Counted from the first letter of the stretch, positions 1 to 5,469 are shown. The stretch: 5,808 nucleotides of DNA from Bacillota bacterium (GCA_029776555.1 JAKOSZ010000121.1:1-5808); one strand, 5' to 3'. The notes: a model not told the origin generated them from the letters alone. A program made the numbers and translations.

Positions 1-1
1 A

Positions 2-286
2 GTACTGAGCCTTGGACTCATTATAACCGTCACTTCTCTCATGATGGCGGCGGGAGAAACAAAACCCTTTTTGGACCTCCTCTATGAAGCAACTTCAGCC
101 TTCGGCACGGTGGGGCTGTCGTCGGCCTTCACCCCATCCCTCACCGGCTTAAGCAAACTCCTTCTTACCGTTACAATGTTCCTGGGAAGAGTGGGGCCCC
201 TCTCCTTTGCCATAGCCCTTACCCTTAAAGCCAACAGCAGGCACACCGACACGGTTTACCCGGAAGGGAAAATAGTGGTGGGCTAA
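2..286 (+). CDS. ktrB: Potassium uptake channel subunit, KtrB/TrkH family, C-terminal fragment
   Basis: This is the last 94 residues of a membrane K+ (or Na+/K+) channel subunit; the gene starts before the window. The reading frame is open from base 2 and ends at TAA 284-286. The sequence SAFGTVGLS is the fourth pore-loop/selectivity-filter repeat of the Trk/Ktr superfamily. MFLGRVGPLSFAIAL is the following transmembrane helix, with the conserved pore arginine. The GRVGPL form is typical of KtrB rather than TrkH, so KtrB is the better family call. Such channels sit in the cytoplasmic membrane and are gated by a cytosolic RCK ring (KtrA/TrkA); two RCK genes lie 1.6 kb away on the opposite strand (1896-3186). 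The internal ATG at 41-43 is not the start, because homologous sequence continues upstream of it. The gene converges on tyrS with 32 bp between the stop codons. Family call sure; KtrB versus TrkH fairly sure. Confidence 0.9.
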   Translation, partial: VLSLGLIITVTSLMMAAGETKPFLDLLYEATSAFGTVGLSSAFTPSLTGLSKLLLTVTMFLGRVGPLSFAIALTLKANSRHTDTVYPEGKIVVG

Positions 287-318
287 GCGGGGCCCTTTGG
301 CTTCCGGTCCTGCCGGCT

Positions 319-1548
319 TTAAACAAACCTGATCCGGCAGAAGCTCTTCTTCCCCTTCTGGAGCATAGCCTGGCCGTCACTTAAGTTTTCGGCGCTGACA
401 GTAAAGTCGATGTCCGTCACCTTCCGGCCGTTTAAGAGCACCCCTCCCTGCTGGATGGCCCGGCGGCCTTCGCTCTTGGACGGGCAAAGCCCTGACCTCA
501 CCAGGAGGTCCACCAGTTTTATGCCCACTTTCAGTTCACTCTCAGCCACGTCCAGGGTGGGAACGGTGCTTAGGTCGCCTGAAGCCCCGAACAGGGCCCG
601 GGCGGCTTCTTGGGCCTTTTCAGCCTCTTCCCTGCCGTGGACCAGCCTGGTGACCTCGTAGGCCAGCACCTCCTTGGCATGGTTTATCTCGGCTCCTTCC
701 AGGGCGCTCAGCCGCCTTACCTCATCCATCGGCAGGAAGGTCAGTAAAGCCAGGCAATTGGCCACATCCTGGTCCTGGGTGTTCCTCCAGTACTGGTAAA
801 ACTCGTAGGGGGAGGTTTTGTCGGCGTCAAGCCATATGGCTCCCTTTTCGGTCTTGCCCATCTTTTTCCCGTCGCTGGTGGTTAAAAGCTTAAAGGTCAT
901 GCCGCAGGCCTCCCGCCCCTCCACCCTCCTTATGAGGTCCACGCCGCCCAGGATATTGGACCACTGGTCGTCTCCGCCCATCTGCATCAGGCATCCGTAT
1001 TTTCTAAACAGCACCAGGAAGTCGTAACTCTGCATGAGCATGTAGTTAAACTCTATGAAGGACAGCCCTTTCCCTTCCAGCCGGCTTTTGAAACACTCGG
1101 CGGTGAGCATCCGGTTTACGGAAAAATGGACGCCGATTTCCCTTAAAAAATCAACATAGTTGAGCTTCAAAAGCCAGTCGGAGTTATCCTCCATAATGGC
1201 CCTGCCGTCTTTAAAGTCAATAAAGCGGGAAAACTGTTTTTTGAACTTTTCGGCATTGCAGGCGATCTCCTCCAGGGACAGCATTTTCCTCATTTCCGTT
1301 TTGCCCGTAGGGTCTCCCACCATGGCGGTGCCAACTCCCAGCAGGGCGATGGGCCTGTGTCCCGCTTTCTGCATATGGGCCATGGCCATCAGTTGCACAA
1401 AGTGGCCGATGTGCAGGCTGTCGGCAGTGGGGTCAAAGCCGATATAAAAGGTAACCTTTTCCCTGCCCAGGAGCTCCCGCACAGCCTCCTCGTGGGTAAC
1501 CTGCTGGATAAAGCCTCTTTCTTTCAAAATATCAAATACGTTTTCCAT
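319..1548 (-). CDS. tyrS: Tyrosyl-tRNA synthetase
   Basis: This cytosolic class I aminoacyl-tRNA synthetase charges tRNA-Tyr with tyrosine. At 409 residues it is near the usual bacterial length (about 400-430). The HIGH signature is LHIGH at residues 45-49 and the KMSKS-type loop is KMGKT at 229-233. Tyrosine-pocket residues known from Bacillus TyrRS have counterparts: Y35, D79, Y169, Q173, D176 and Q195 (in GGDDQW). The S4-type tRNA-binding domain covers about 343-409, with the KLVDLLVRSGL and GRRAIQQGGV stretches. The ATG at 1548 is the only sensible start: an in-frame TGA lies four codons upstream. The ribosome binding site AGGAGGGTGAT lies somewhat far upstream (about 13 nt from GGAGG to the ATG). 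A T-box leader and terminator directly precede the gene, so transcription should respond to uncharged tRNA. No strong terminator is visible after the stop codon. The enzyme appears intact. Confidence 0.98.
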   Translation of the reverse strand: MENVFDILKERGFIQQVTHEEAVRELLGREKVTFYIGFDPTADSLHIGHFVQLMAMAHMQKAGHRPIALLGVGTAMVGDPTGKTEMRKMLSLEEIACNAEKFKKQFSRFIDFKDGRAIMEDNSDWLLKLNYVDFLREIGVHFSVNRMLTAECFKSRLEGKGLSFIEFNYMLMQSYDFLVLFRKYGCLMQMGGDDQWSNILGGVDLIRRVEGREACGMTFKLLTTSDGKKMGKTEKGAIWLDADKTSPYEFYQYWRNTQDQDVANCLALLTFLPMDEVRRLSALEGAEINHAKEVLAYEVTRLVHGREEAEKAQEAARALFGASGDLSTVPTLDVAESELKVGIKLVDLLVRSGLCPSKSEGRRAIQQGGVLLNGRKVTDIDFTVSAENLSDGQAMLQKGKKSFCRIRFV

Positions 1549-1579
1549 TGGGACATATCACCCTCCTGTCAAAGTTATT

Positions 1580-1618
1580 AAAAAAGCCTTTCCGCTCCCC
1601 TTATAAGGACGGAAAGGC
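1580..1618 (-). terminator. Intrinsic terminator of the tyrS T-box leader
   Basis: On the minus strand, GCCUUUCCG (1618-1610) pairs perfectly with CGGAAAGGC (1594-1586). Past a one-base bulge three more pairs form (UCC 1609-1607 with GGA 1598-1596), leaving an 8-nt loop. Six U residues follow at 1585-1580. The 5' arm overlaps the 3' half of the T-box antiterminator, which is the classic switch arrangement. The U-run ends 31 bp before the tyrS start codon. Confidence 0.95.
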
Positions 1619-1815
1619 CCGTGGTACCACCTTACTTCGTGCTTTGAAAGCACCTCTTTCAGATATAACGGTCTTACCCGGCACACCGCGCCCTTTTGCC
1701 GCAGTGCGCAGCTCCAAACTGCAATTCGCCCTCTTCACGTACCGCAGCCTTCGCACCCCCAGGCTGCTCTCTGAATGTAACCGTGAAGCGCTACTTCGTT
1801 ATTCATCGCCTCTTA
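1580..1815 (-). promoter_or_regulatory. T-box riboswitch leader of tyrS
   Basis: This leader RNA should sense uncharged tRNA and control tyrS by transcription antitermination. Reading the minus strand, the 5' part has GAUGA (K-turn side) near 1807 and GAAGUA at 1797-1792 (loop-E side of the specifier loop). The upper Stem I helix is CUUCACG 1788-1782 with CGUGAAG 1739-1733. AGAGAG lies at 1772-1767, and a distal helix GCAGCC/GGCUGC at 1767-1762 and 1749-1744. Stem II pairs 1709-1700 with 1690-1681 (10 bp including wobbles). Stem III is GUGCUU/AAGCAC near 1654-1640. The T-box sequence AAGGUGGUACCACGG is at 1633-1619. The antiterminator is clear: UAAGG 1634-1630 with CCUUA 1608-1604, the seven-base bulge UGGUACC 1629-1623, then ACGG 1622-1619 with CCGU 1612-1609. 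It shares bases with the terminator, so the two exclude each other. The bulge UGGU fits a tRNA ending ACCA, as tRNA-Tyr does. The expected specifier position (GAAUUGCA, 1727-1720) does not read as tyrosine; see findings. Confidence 0.95.
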
Positions 1816-1820
1816 TTTAC

Positions 1821-1840
1821 TTATCATTTATTATCATTTA
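1821..1840 (-). repeat. Perfect tandem repeat of a 10-bp AT-rich unit at the tyrS transcript start
   Basis: TTATCATTTA (+ strand) occurs twice head to tail with no mismatch. It begins at about the predicted +1 of the tyrS transcript and fills the stretch before T-box Stem I. The 10-mer ATTATCATTT inside it (1830-1839) recurs at 3230-3239, in the promoter of the RCK operon. It may be an unstructured 5' end, a protein-binding site or chance in AT-rich promoter DNA. Confidence 0.7.
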
Positions 1841-1845
1841 TCGTA

Positions 1846-1874
1846 TATATAGCACAGCTTCATCCCGCTGTCAA
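1846..1874 (-). promoter_or_regulatory. Sigma-A type promoter of tyrS
   Basis: Reading the minus strand, a perfect -35 box TTGACA (1874-1869) is followed by a 17-bp spacer and the -10 box TATATA (1851-1846). Transcription should start near 1839, giving a leader of about 290 nt that contains the whole T-box. The -35 box lies 21 bp past the stop codon of the upstream RCK gene, so tyrS has its own promoter. No terminator separates it from the upstream operon, so some read-through is possible. Confidence 0.88.
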
Positions 1875-1895
1875 CAATCTGCCATGAAAATACAT

Positions 1896-2555
1896 CTACT
1901 CTCCTAAAAAGAAGCCCTTAAGTTCCTGCCGGTCCTGGGCTGACGAAACGGCTAAAATCAAATCCCCCGGCTGGAGCACCGTAAAGCCGTTGGGAATGAT
2001 AACCTCCTCATTCCTGACCACCGACACCAGTATGCATTTCCTGGGCAGGTTTATCTCTCTTAAGCTTTTGCCGCACACCGGCGAAGCCTCATTCAAAAAG
2101 ATTTCAATGAAGACGATCTTGCCGTTTTGCAGCATGGTCAGGGTTTTTATCCCGGCAAAATCCACTTCCTGCTCAATCAGATCCGCAATAATGGAGGTGC
2201 TGCTGACGGGAATATCCACGCCCAGGCGCTCAAAGGCGGTTATGTTCTTGGGATTGTTGACCCTGGCAATGGTCCTCTTCACCCCGAAATTGCGTTTTGC
2301 CAGCTGGCAGGCTATGAGGTTGTCCTCATCCCTGCCGGTTACTGCAATAAAAACGTCGGCTTTTTCCACATGGATGTCCGTAAGGTCGTCGATATTGGTG
2401 CCGTCACCGTTAATGACGGGAATGTTGAGCTCGTTGGCAATCCTTTCGCACATCTCCTTATTGCGTTCCACCACCGCCACCCTGTGCTTGTTGGGAAGGA
2501 GGGTCTTGCAGAGGTAGTACCCCACCTTTCCTCCTCCGACAATAACTATATACAT
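1896..2555 (-). CDS. TrkA/KtrA-like RCK potassium-transport regulator (second of two)
   Basis: This 219-residue cytosolic protein belongs to the RCK (TrkA-N plus TrkA-C) family, whose members form rings that bind NAD(H) or ATP and gate Trk/Ktr K+ channels. The N-terminal Rossmann fold runs from residue 1 to about 130. It has an intact GGGKVG loop at residues 7-12 and an acidic E30 at the end of strand 2, where the nucleotide ribose is held. The RCK_C domain covers roughly 135-215 and includes CGKSLREINLP and the QPGDLILAVSS strand. I start the gene at ATG 2555-2553 (MYIVIVGGGKVG). A longer in-frame reading to 2636 would add 27 residues unlike the family and overlap the upstream gene. GGAGGTG lies 7 nt before this ATG. 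The upstream RCK gene ends 16 bp before it, so the two are surely co-transcribed. The natural partner is a KtrB/TrkH channel such as the one at 2-286. KtrA versus TrkA subtype is not decidable here. Confidence 0.93.
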   Translation of the reverse strand: MYIVIVGGGKVGYYLCKTLLPNKHRVAVVERNKEMCERIANELNIPVINGDGTNIDDLTDIHVEKADVFIAVTGRDEDNLIACQLAKRNFGVKRTIARVNNPKNITAFERLGVDIPVSSTSIIADLIEQEVDFAGIKTLTMLQNGKIVFIEIFLNEASPVCGKSLREINLPRKCILVSVVRNEEVIIPNGFTVLQPGDLILAVSSAQDRQELKGFFLGE

Positions 2556-2571
2556 GGCACCGCACCTCCGG

Positions 2572-3186
2572 TCAATCGCTTTTCTCCGCCAGCACCAGGA
2601 AGTCGCCTTCTTTAATCCTGGTGTCATGCTTTGCAAGGATGAAATCCCCGTCTCTTATAATACCGAAGACCATGGCGTCGTCCCCCGGCTGCAAGTCCTG
2701 CACCGGCTTCCCCTCATCTTCCTTTTCAGCCCTTACCCGCCTGAAAGTGAAGGTGGAATCGAAAATGGTGGACTGCAACGCGCTGGTCTCTCCCATTAAC
2801 ATGGCGTGTATGGCGCTTACGGTTAAATTGGTGGGACAGATGGTCTTAAGGCCAAACTGCTGGAACACGTACTCCCTGGCAGGGTTGTATATTCTGGCTA
2901 TGACCCTGGGGACGTTGAAGATCTCCCTGGCCATCTGGCTTACCATTATATTTATGTTATCGTCGGGGGTCACCGCCACAAGGGCTTCTGCCGCCTCTAT
3001 TCCGGCCTGCTTCAGCACATCCTGGTCAATGGGAACGCCTGTGACGGTCACGCCGTTGAACCAGTGCCCCAGGTTTTTAAAGGCGTTTCTGTCGCTGTCC
3101 ACCACTACAACGTCGTGGCCTTCTTCCGACAACACCTGTACCAGTTTTGACCCTACCTTGCCGCAGCTTATGACTAATACCCGCAT
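2572..3186 (-). CDS. TrkA/KtrA-like RCK potassium-transport regulator (first of two)
   Basis: This 204-residue protein is of the same family as the next gene: a TrkA-N Rossmann domain at about 1-130 (MRVLVISCGKVGSKL, acidic D30 after strand 2) and a TrkA-C-like domain at about 137-204 (QPGDDAMVFGIIRDG, KEGDFLVLAEK). The first glycine of the GxGxxG nucleotide loop is replaced by Ser7 (SCGKVG), while the next gene keeps all three. Its nucleotide binding may therefore be altered, although partly degenerate loops occur in the family. The start ATG 3186-3184 follows GGGAGGAG with good spacing, and the stop TGA is at 2574-2572. It is the first gene of a two-gene operon and shares the call with its neighbour: cytosolic regulatory subunit of a Trk/Ktr K+ channel. 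Two different RCK proteins made together could form a mixed ring or act on separate channels; the sequence does not tell which. Confidence 0.92.
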   Translation of the reverse strand: MRVLVISCGKVGSKLVQVLSEEGHDVVVVDSDRNAFKNLGHWFNGVTVTGVPIDQDVLKQAGIEAAEALVAVTPDDNINIMVSQMAREIFNVPRVIARIYNPAREYVFQQFGLKTICPTNLTVSAIHAMLMGETSALQSTIFDSTFTFRRVRAEKEDEGKPVQDLQPGDDAMVFGIIRDGDFILAKHDTRIKEGDFLVLAEKSD

Positions 3187-3229
3187 TGATTTCTCCTCCC
3201 GGACACGGCTTTATTATTCACAGTGTGTA

Positions 3230-3259
3230 ATTATCATTTTATACCAGGCATGGCTTCAA
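3230..3259 (-). promoter_or_regulatory. Likely promoter of the RCK operon
   Basis: On the minus strand, TTGAAG (3259-3254) and GATAAT (3235-3230) are separated by 18 bp. They lie 44 bp upstream of the first RCK start codon, with no better pair nearby. A TATAAA at 3243-3238 is an alternative -10 without a good -35. An imperfect inverted repeat, TTCACA-G-TGTGTAA (3217-3230, + strand), lies right at the expected transcription start and could be an operator, but it is short. Confidence 0.55.
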
Positions 3260-3314
3260 TGTACAGCGGCTTTCTCCCCCTCTGTCGCCTGAATTATGAC
3301 GCTTTACTCAATTT

Positions 3315-3330
3315 GAGCCCGGCAGGGCTC
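3315..3330. repeat. Perfect 6-bp inverted repeat with 4-nt loop
   Basis: GAGCCC-GGCA-GGGCTC forms a compact GC-rich hairpin, flanked by ATTT on the left and TTTAA on the right. The T-run is too short for a convincing intrinsic terminator on either strand, and no gene upstream would need one. It could be a protein-binding site or part of a leader. Confidence 0.5.
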
Positions 3331-3381
3331 TTTAATGCTCCTTTGCTCATTATTCCCCGCTCTTTATTTACCATATCACAT

Positions 3382-3412
3382 CCAGGCTTAAGTGTCGAAT
3401 TTTCCCGCCTGG
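3382..3412 (+). repeat. Inverted repeat CCAGGC/GCCTGG upstream of the DUF421 gene
   Basis: CCAGGC (3382-3387) and GCCTGG (3407-3412) pair over 6 bp around a 19-nt loop, followed by CTTTTAAGG. The following T-run is only four long and is interrupted, so it is a poor terminator. It directly precedes the larger helix at 3419-3469; together they could form a structured mRNA leader. Confidence 0.45.
3393..3399 (+). promoter_or_regulatory. Possible Spo0A box
   Basis: TGTCGAA matches the core Spo0A-box heptamer exactly and lies in intergenic DNA 133 bp before the DUF421 start codon. A heptamer is expected by chance about once in a window this size (both strands counted), so this is only suggestive. 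It would imply control by sporulation entry if the host is a spore former. Confidence 0.25.
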
Positions 3413-3418
3413 CTTTTA

Positions 3419-3469
3419 AGGCCCGCCGGATTCAAAGCCTCAGACCTAGGAAAGCAAAACGGGCGGCCT
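3419..3469 (+). repeat. Bulged 8-bp helix, candidate structured leader of the DUF421 operon
   Basis: AGGCC-c-GCC (3419-3427) pairs with GGCGGCCT (3462-3469): eight Watson-Crick pairs broken by one bulged C, enclosing a 34-nt loop with a possible inner CCT/AGG pairing. It ends 62 bp before the GTG start of the DUF421 gene. No poly-U follows, so it is not a standard terminator. It does not match a riboswitch class I can recall. It could be an RNA regulatory element or chance pairing in GC-rich DNA. Confidence 0.4.
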
Positions 3470-3516
3470 GAAACGAATAAGCCCACAGCTAAATGGAAGA
3501 ATAAGATTGGAAAGTT

Positions 3517-3529
3517 GGAAAGGGTGATC
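3517..3529 (+). promoter_or_regulatory. Ribosome binding site that fixes the DUF421 GTG start
   Basis: GGAAAGGGTGATC contains GGTGATC, complementary to the 3' end of 16S rRNA, and lies 2 nt before the GTG at 3532. It supports this GTG start over later ATG codons inside the first conserved helix. Confidence 0.7.
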
Positions 3530-3531
3530 CT

Positions 3532-4218
3532 GTGCTTGTCGTTTTCGCGAGAACCGTTATTCTCTACTTGCTCGTAGTCATTACCATGAGGCTCATGGGC
3601 AAAAGGCAGATAGGCCAGCTTCAGCCTTTTGAGCTGGTTGTGGCCATTATGATATCCGAGCTGGCGGCCGTTCCCATGCAAAACACCGGCATTCCCCTTG
3701 TAAACGGCATAATACCCATACTTACCCTTCTGGCGGCCCAGCTTTTAACTTCCTTCATTTCACTGAAAAGCGTGACCTTAAGGGCCATAATATGCGGGAG
3801 GCCCAGCATCTTAATAGAGAACGGCAAAATAAATGAGAACATGCTGAGAAATGAAATGTATTCCCTCAACGATTTGCTTGAACAGTTGAGGAGCAAGAAC
3901 ATACCCAACATTGCCGACGTGGAGTTTGCCATCCTCGAAACCAACGGTCAGCTGAGCGTTATCCCTAAGTCCCAGAAGAGGCCGGCCACCCCGGAAGACT
4001 TTTGCATATCAACCAAGTACGAAGGCCTCCCCCTGGACCTGGTCATTGACGGGATAGTAATCGAAAAAAGCCTTAAAAAAGCCGGCCTAAGCGAGGATTG
4101 GCTGAAAAATGAGCTTTCCGGACAGGGGGTAAAGGATGTAAGAGAGGTCCTCTTCGCAAGCCTTGATACCGGCGGCAAGCTCTATTTCCAGCTAAAGACG
4201 AAAAGGGAGGGAAGTTAA
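3532..4218 (+). CDS. DUF421 family membrane protein (YetF-like)
   Basis: This 228-residue protein matches the DUF421 (YetF/YcaP) family in length and layout. It has three N-terminal membrane segments (about 3-21, 33-50 and 56-77). A soluble, probably cytoplasmic, part follows. The family hallmark is visible at residues 20-49: RLMGKRQIGQL, then PFELVVAIMISELAAVP. GRPSILIENGKI at 89-100 is the second conserved block and leads into the helix MLRNEMYSLNDLLEQLR. The C-terminal quarter (about 167-228) forms another alpha/beta segment. The biochemical role of the family is not established. Some Bacillus DUF421 proteins have been linked to spore membrane properties and heat resistance, which is family knowledge, not shown here. 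The start is GTG, supported by a good ribosome binding site. The DUF4363 gene follows after one base, so the two products are very likely made together and probably work together in the membrane. No frameshift or missing block is seen. Confidence 0.93.
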   Translation: MLVVFARTVILYLLVVITMRLMGKRQIGQLQPFELVVAIMISELAAVPMQNTGIPLVNGIIPILTLLAAQLLTSFISLKSVTLRAIICGRPSILIENGKINENMLRNEMYSLNDLLEQLRSKNIPNIADVEFAILETNGQLSVIPKSQKRPATPEDFCISTKYEGLPLDLVIDGIVIEKSLKKAGLSEDWLKNELSGQGVKDVREVLFASLDTGGKLYFQLKTKREGS

Positions 4219-4219
4219 G

Positions 4220-4609
4220 ATGCACACTTTGAAGGTACTGGGCACAACAGCTCTCCTTCTCGTTCTCATTATTGGCTCCGGAATGCTGACCCACAGGTCC
4301 ATAGAGAGAAGCTCCCAGGGGCTGCAGGCCCACATAGACCGGATAGACGCCGGAGCCAAGTCGGAGGACTGGCAAATGGTCAACAGCCAGCTTTATCATC
4401 TTCGCAAAAAATGGCAGCAGACAGAAAAGTTTTGGGCCATGGTTATAGACCACGCTGAGATTGACAGCATATCCATGGCCCTGTCCAGGCTTGAAAACTA
4501 TGCGGCCTCAGGGAACAAAGCCCTGGTGATGGGAGAAGTGGCAAACCTTAAGAAGACCATAAGCCACATACCTGAAAAAGAAGCGTTTAAACTGAAAAAC
4601 ATATTTTAA
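4220..4609 (+). CDS. DUF4363 family protein, membrane-anchored
   Basis: This 129-residue protein has one hydrophobic N-terminal segment (about 4-23, LKVLGTTALLLVLIIGSGML), best read as a signal anchor with the rest outside the membrane. Residues 25-129 look all-helical. The region 51-97 carries the pattern of the DUF4363 family: W51, LRKKW at 61-65, then FWAMVIDHAEIDSISMALSR and LENY. No catalytic motif is evident, and the function is unknown. The ATG lies one base after the DUF421 stop codon. Its ribosome binding site (GGGAGG, 4205-4210) is inside the end of that gene, so translation is probably coupled. DUF421-DUF4363 pairs recur in Clostridia as I know them, pointing to a two-part membrane complex (inference). 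It converges on the esterase gene with 10 bp between the stops and no clear terminator. Confidence 0.88.
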   Translation: MHTLKVLGTTALLLVLIIGSGMLTHRSIERSSQGLQAHIDRIDAGAKSEDWQMVNSQLYHLRKKWQQTEKFWAMVIDHAEIDSISMALSRLENYAASGNKALVMGEVANLKKTISHIPEKEAFKLKNIF

Positions 4610-4619
4610 CCTGCTAGCC

Positions 4620-5402
4620 CTACTCCCCCTCCCTTGTTTTTAAGGGCAGCCACTTTAATACACTCTGAATTTTCATGTCCCAGTATCCCCACTCATGGGA
4701 CCCGGCTTCCTCCTCGTAGTGGATTTCCAGCCCCAGCTTCCTGGCGTATTCCAGGAAGGCCTGGTTGTCTTCATAGAGGAAATCCTCGGTGCCGCAGCAC
4801 TGGAAAAGCTTCGGCCTCGGCCCCTTACCTTCTGCCAGTTCTTGCGCCAGGTGGAAGAGGTCGTTGGGGCTTCCCCTGAACTCGGAGGGCTCCCCGAAAA
4901 CATCCCTCATCTCCCTGCTGTCCAGGGCGTCCAAACGGTTGGCCATGTTCAGCGCCCCGGAAAGGCTGGCCCCGGCGGCATACCTATCAGGATGGCTCAG
5001 TGCCAGCTTGAAGGCCCCGTATCCTCCCATGGACAGGCCGGCCACAAAATTGTCCTCCCTGGCCTCCGACAGGGGGAAGAAGGACCTGGCTACTGCCGGA
5101 AGTTCGTCGCTGACGAAGGTCCAGTAGCGGTTTCCATGGGCCATATCTGTGTAAAAGCTCCTGTGCACGTTGGGCATGACAACCGCAAGGCCCAGGGGCG
5201 CCGCATACCTCTCTATGGAGGTGCGCCTTAACCAGATTGTATGGTCATCGCTCAAGCCGTGCAGGAGATAAAGGGTGGGGTATTTTCTCCCCCCGCCTTC
5301 ATTTTCGCCAACCTTGAGGTTAGGCTGCTGCGGCACAATGACATACATGGAACAGCTCATTTTCAGAGCATCGGAAAAGAAGTCGCAAAGGAATAAGGCC
5401 AT
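4620..5402 (-). CDS. EstA/FrmB-like serine esterase (alpha/beta hydrolase)
   Basis: This 260-residue protein belongs to the esterase D/putative esterase family, which includes tributyrin esterase EstA and S-formylglutathione hydrolase FrmB. The oxyanion region is YLLHGLSDD at 45-53. The nucleophile elbow GLSMGG at 122-127 puts the catalytic serine at 124. D207 (in CGTEDFLYEDN) and H236 (in GSHEWGYW) complete the triad. YTDMAHGNRYWTF at 84-96 is another family-typical block. There is no signal peptide, so it is expected to be cytoplasmic and to cleave short acyl esters, perhaps from acetylated sugars. The start ATG follows AAGGAGG by 8 nt. The GH4 gene ends 67 bp upstream on the same strand with no terminator between, suggesting co-transcription. 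That neighbour favours a sugar-deacetylating role over formaldehyde detoxification (inference). The exact substrate cannot be read from sequence. Confidence 0.92.
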   Translation of the reverse strand: MALFLCDFFSDALKMSCSMYVIVPQQPNLKVGENEGGGRKYPTLYLLHGLSDDHTIWLRRTSIERYAAPLGLAVVMPNVHRSFYTDMAHGNRYWTFVSDELPAVARSFFPLSEAREDNFVAGLSMGGYGAFKLALSHPDRYAAGASLSGALNMANRLDALDSREMRDVFGEPSEFRGSPNDLFHLAQELAEGKGPRPKLFQCCGTEDFLYEDNQAFLEYARKLGLEIHYEEEAGSHEWGYWDMKIQSVLKWLPLKTREGE

Positions 5403-5469
5403 AGTATATTCCTCCTTTTAAATGACCCTTACCGGGCGCATTGGCTTTTATCCGAAAACCCTTAAGCTT

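Larger units (their letters stand above)
3187..3531. other. 345-bp divergent intergenic region
   Basis: This gene-free stretch lies between the divergent RCK operon and DUF421 operon. It holds the RCK promoter (about 3230-3259), a small perfect hairpin (3315-3330), two larger inverted repeats (3382-3412 and 3419-3469), an exact Spo0A-box heptamer (3393-3399) and the DUF421 ribosome binding site (3517-3529). Short open frames here lack a ribosome binding site and resemble nothing I know. I could not find a convincing sigma-A promoter for the + strand gene. No known riboswitch class is recognisable. Confidence 0.75.

Noticed and set aside
310..340. CTGCCGG/CCGGCAG inverted repeat across the end of tyrS as a terminator
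   Set aside because: No T-run follows on either strand and it overlaps the coding end and stop codon; the 7-bp pairing may be chance in GC-rich DNA.
1548..1907. 119-residue + strand open frame over the tyrS leader
   Set aside because: The region is fully explained by the T-box leader, terminator and promoter on the other strand.
1990..2615. Two long + strand open frames opposite the second RCK gene
   Set aside because: They are antisense shadows of a clear gene, without ribosome binding sites or recognisable domains.
2556..2636. N-terminal extension of the second RCK gene (27 residues)
   Set aside because: It overlaps the upstream gene, is unlike the family N terminus, and a well-placed GGAGGTG points to the ATG at 2555.
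3303..3372. Sigma-A promoter for the DUF421 operon
   Set aside because: Candidate -35 boxes (TTTACT, TTGAGC, TTGCTC) have no acceptable -10 at 16-18 bp.
3419..3500. Cyclic-di-GMP-I (GEMM) or other known riboswitch
   Set aside because: A few bases (GCAAAAC, GGCCTGAAAC) look faintly similar, but the paired regions and conserved blocks of the class are absent.
4600..4650. Bidirectional terminator between the DUF4363 and esterase genes
   Set aside because: Only a weak CCCTT/AAGGG hairpin inside the esterase end is seen, with no proper U-tract after it.
4695..5231. 178-residue + strand open frame opposite the esterase gene
   Set aside because: The minus-strand frame has an intact catalytic triad and a good ribosome binding site; this one is its shadow.
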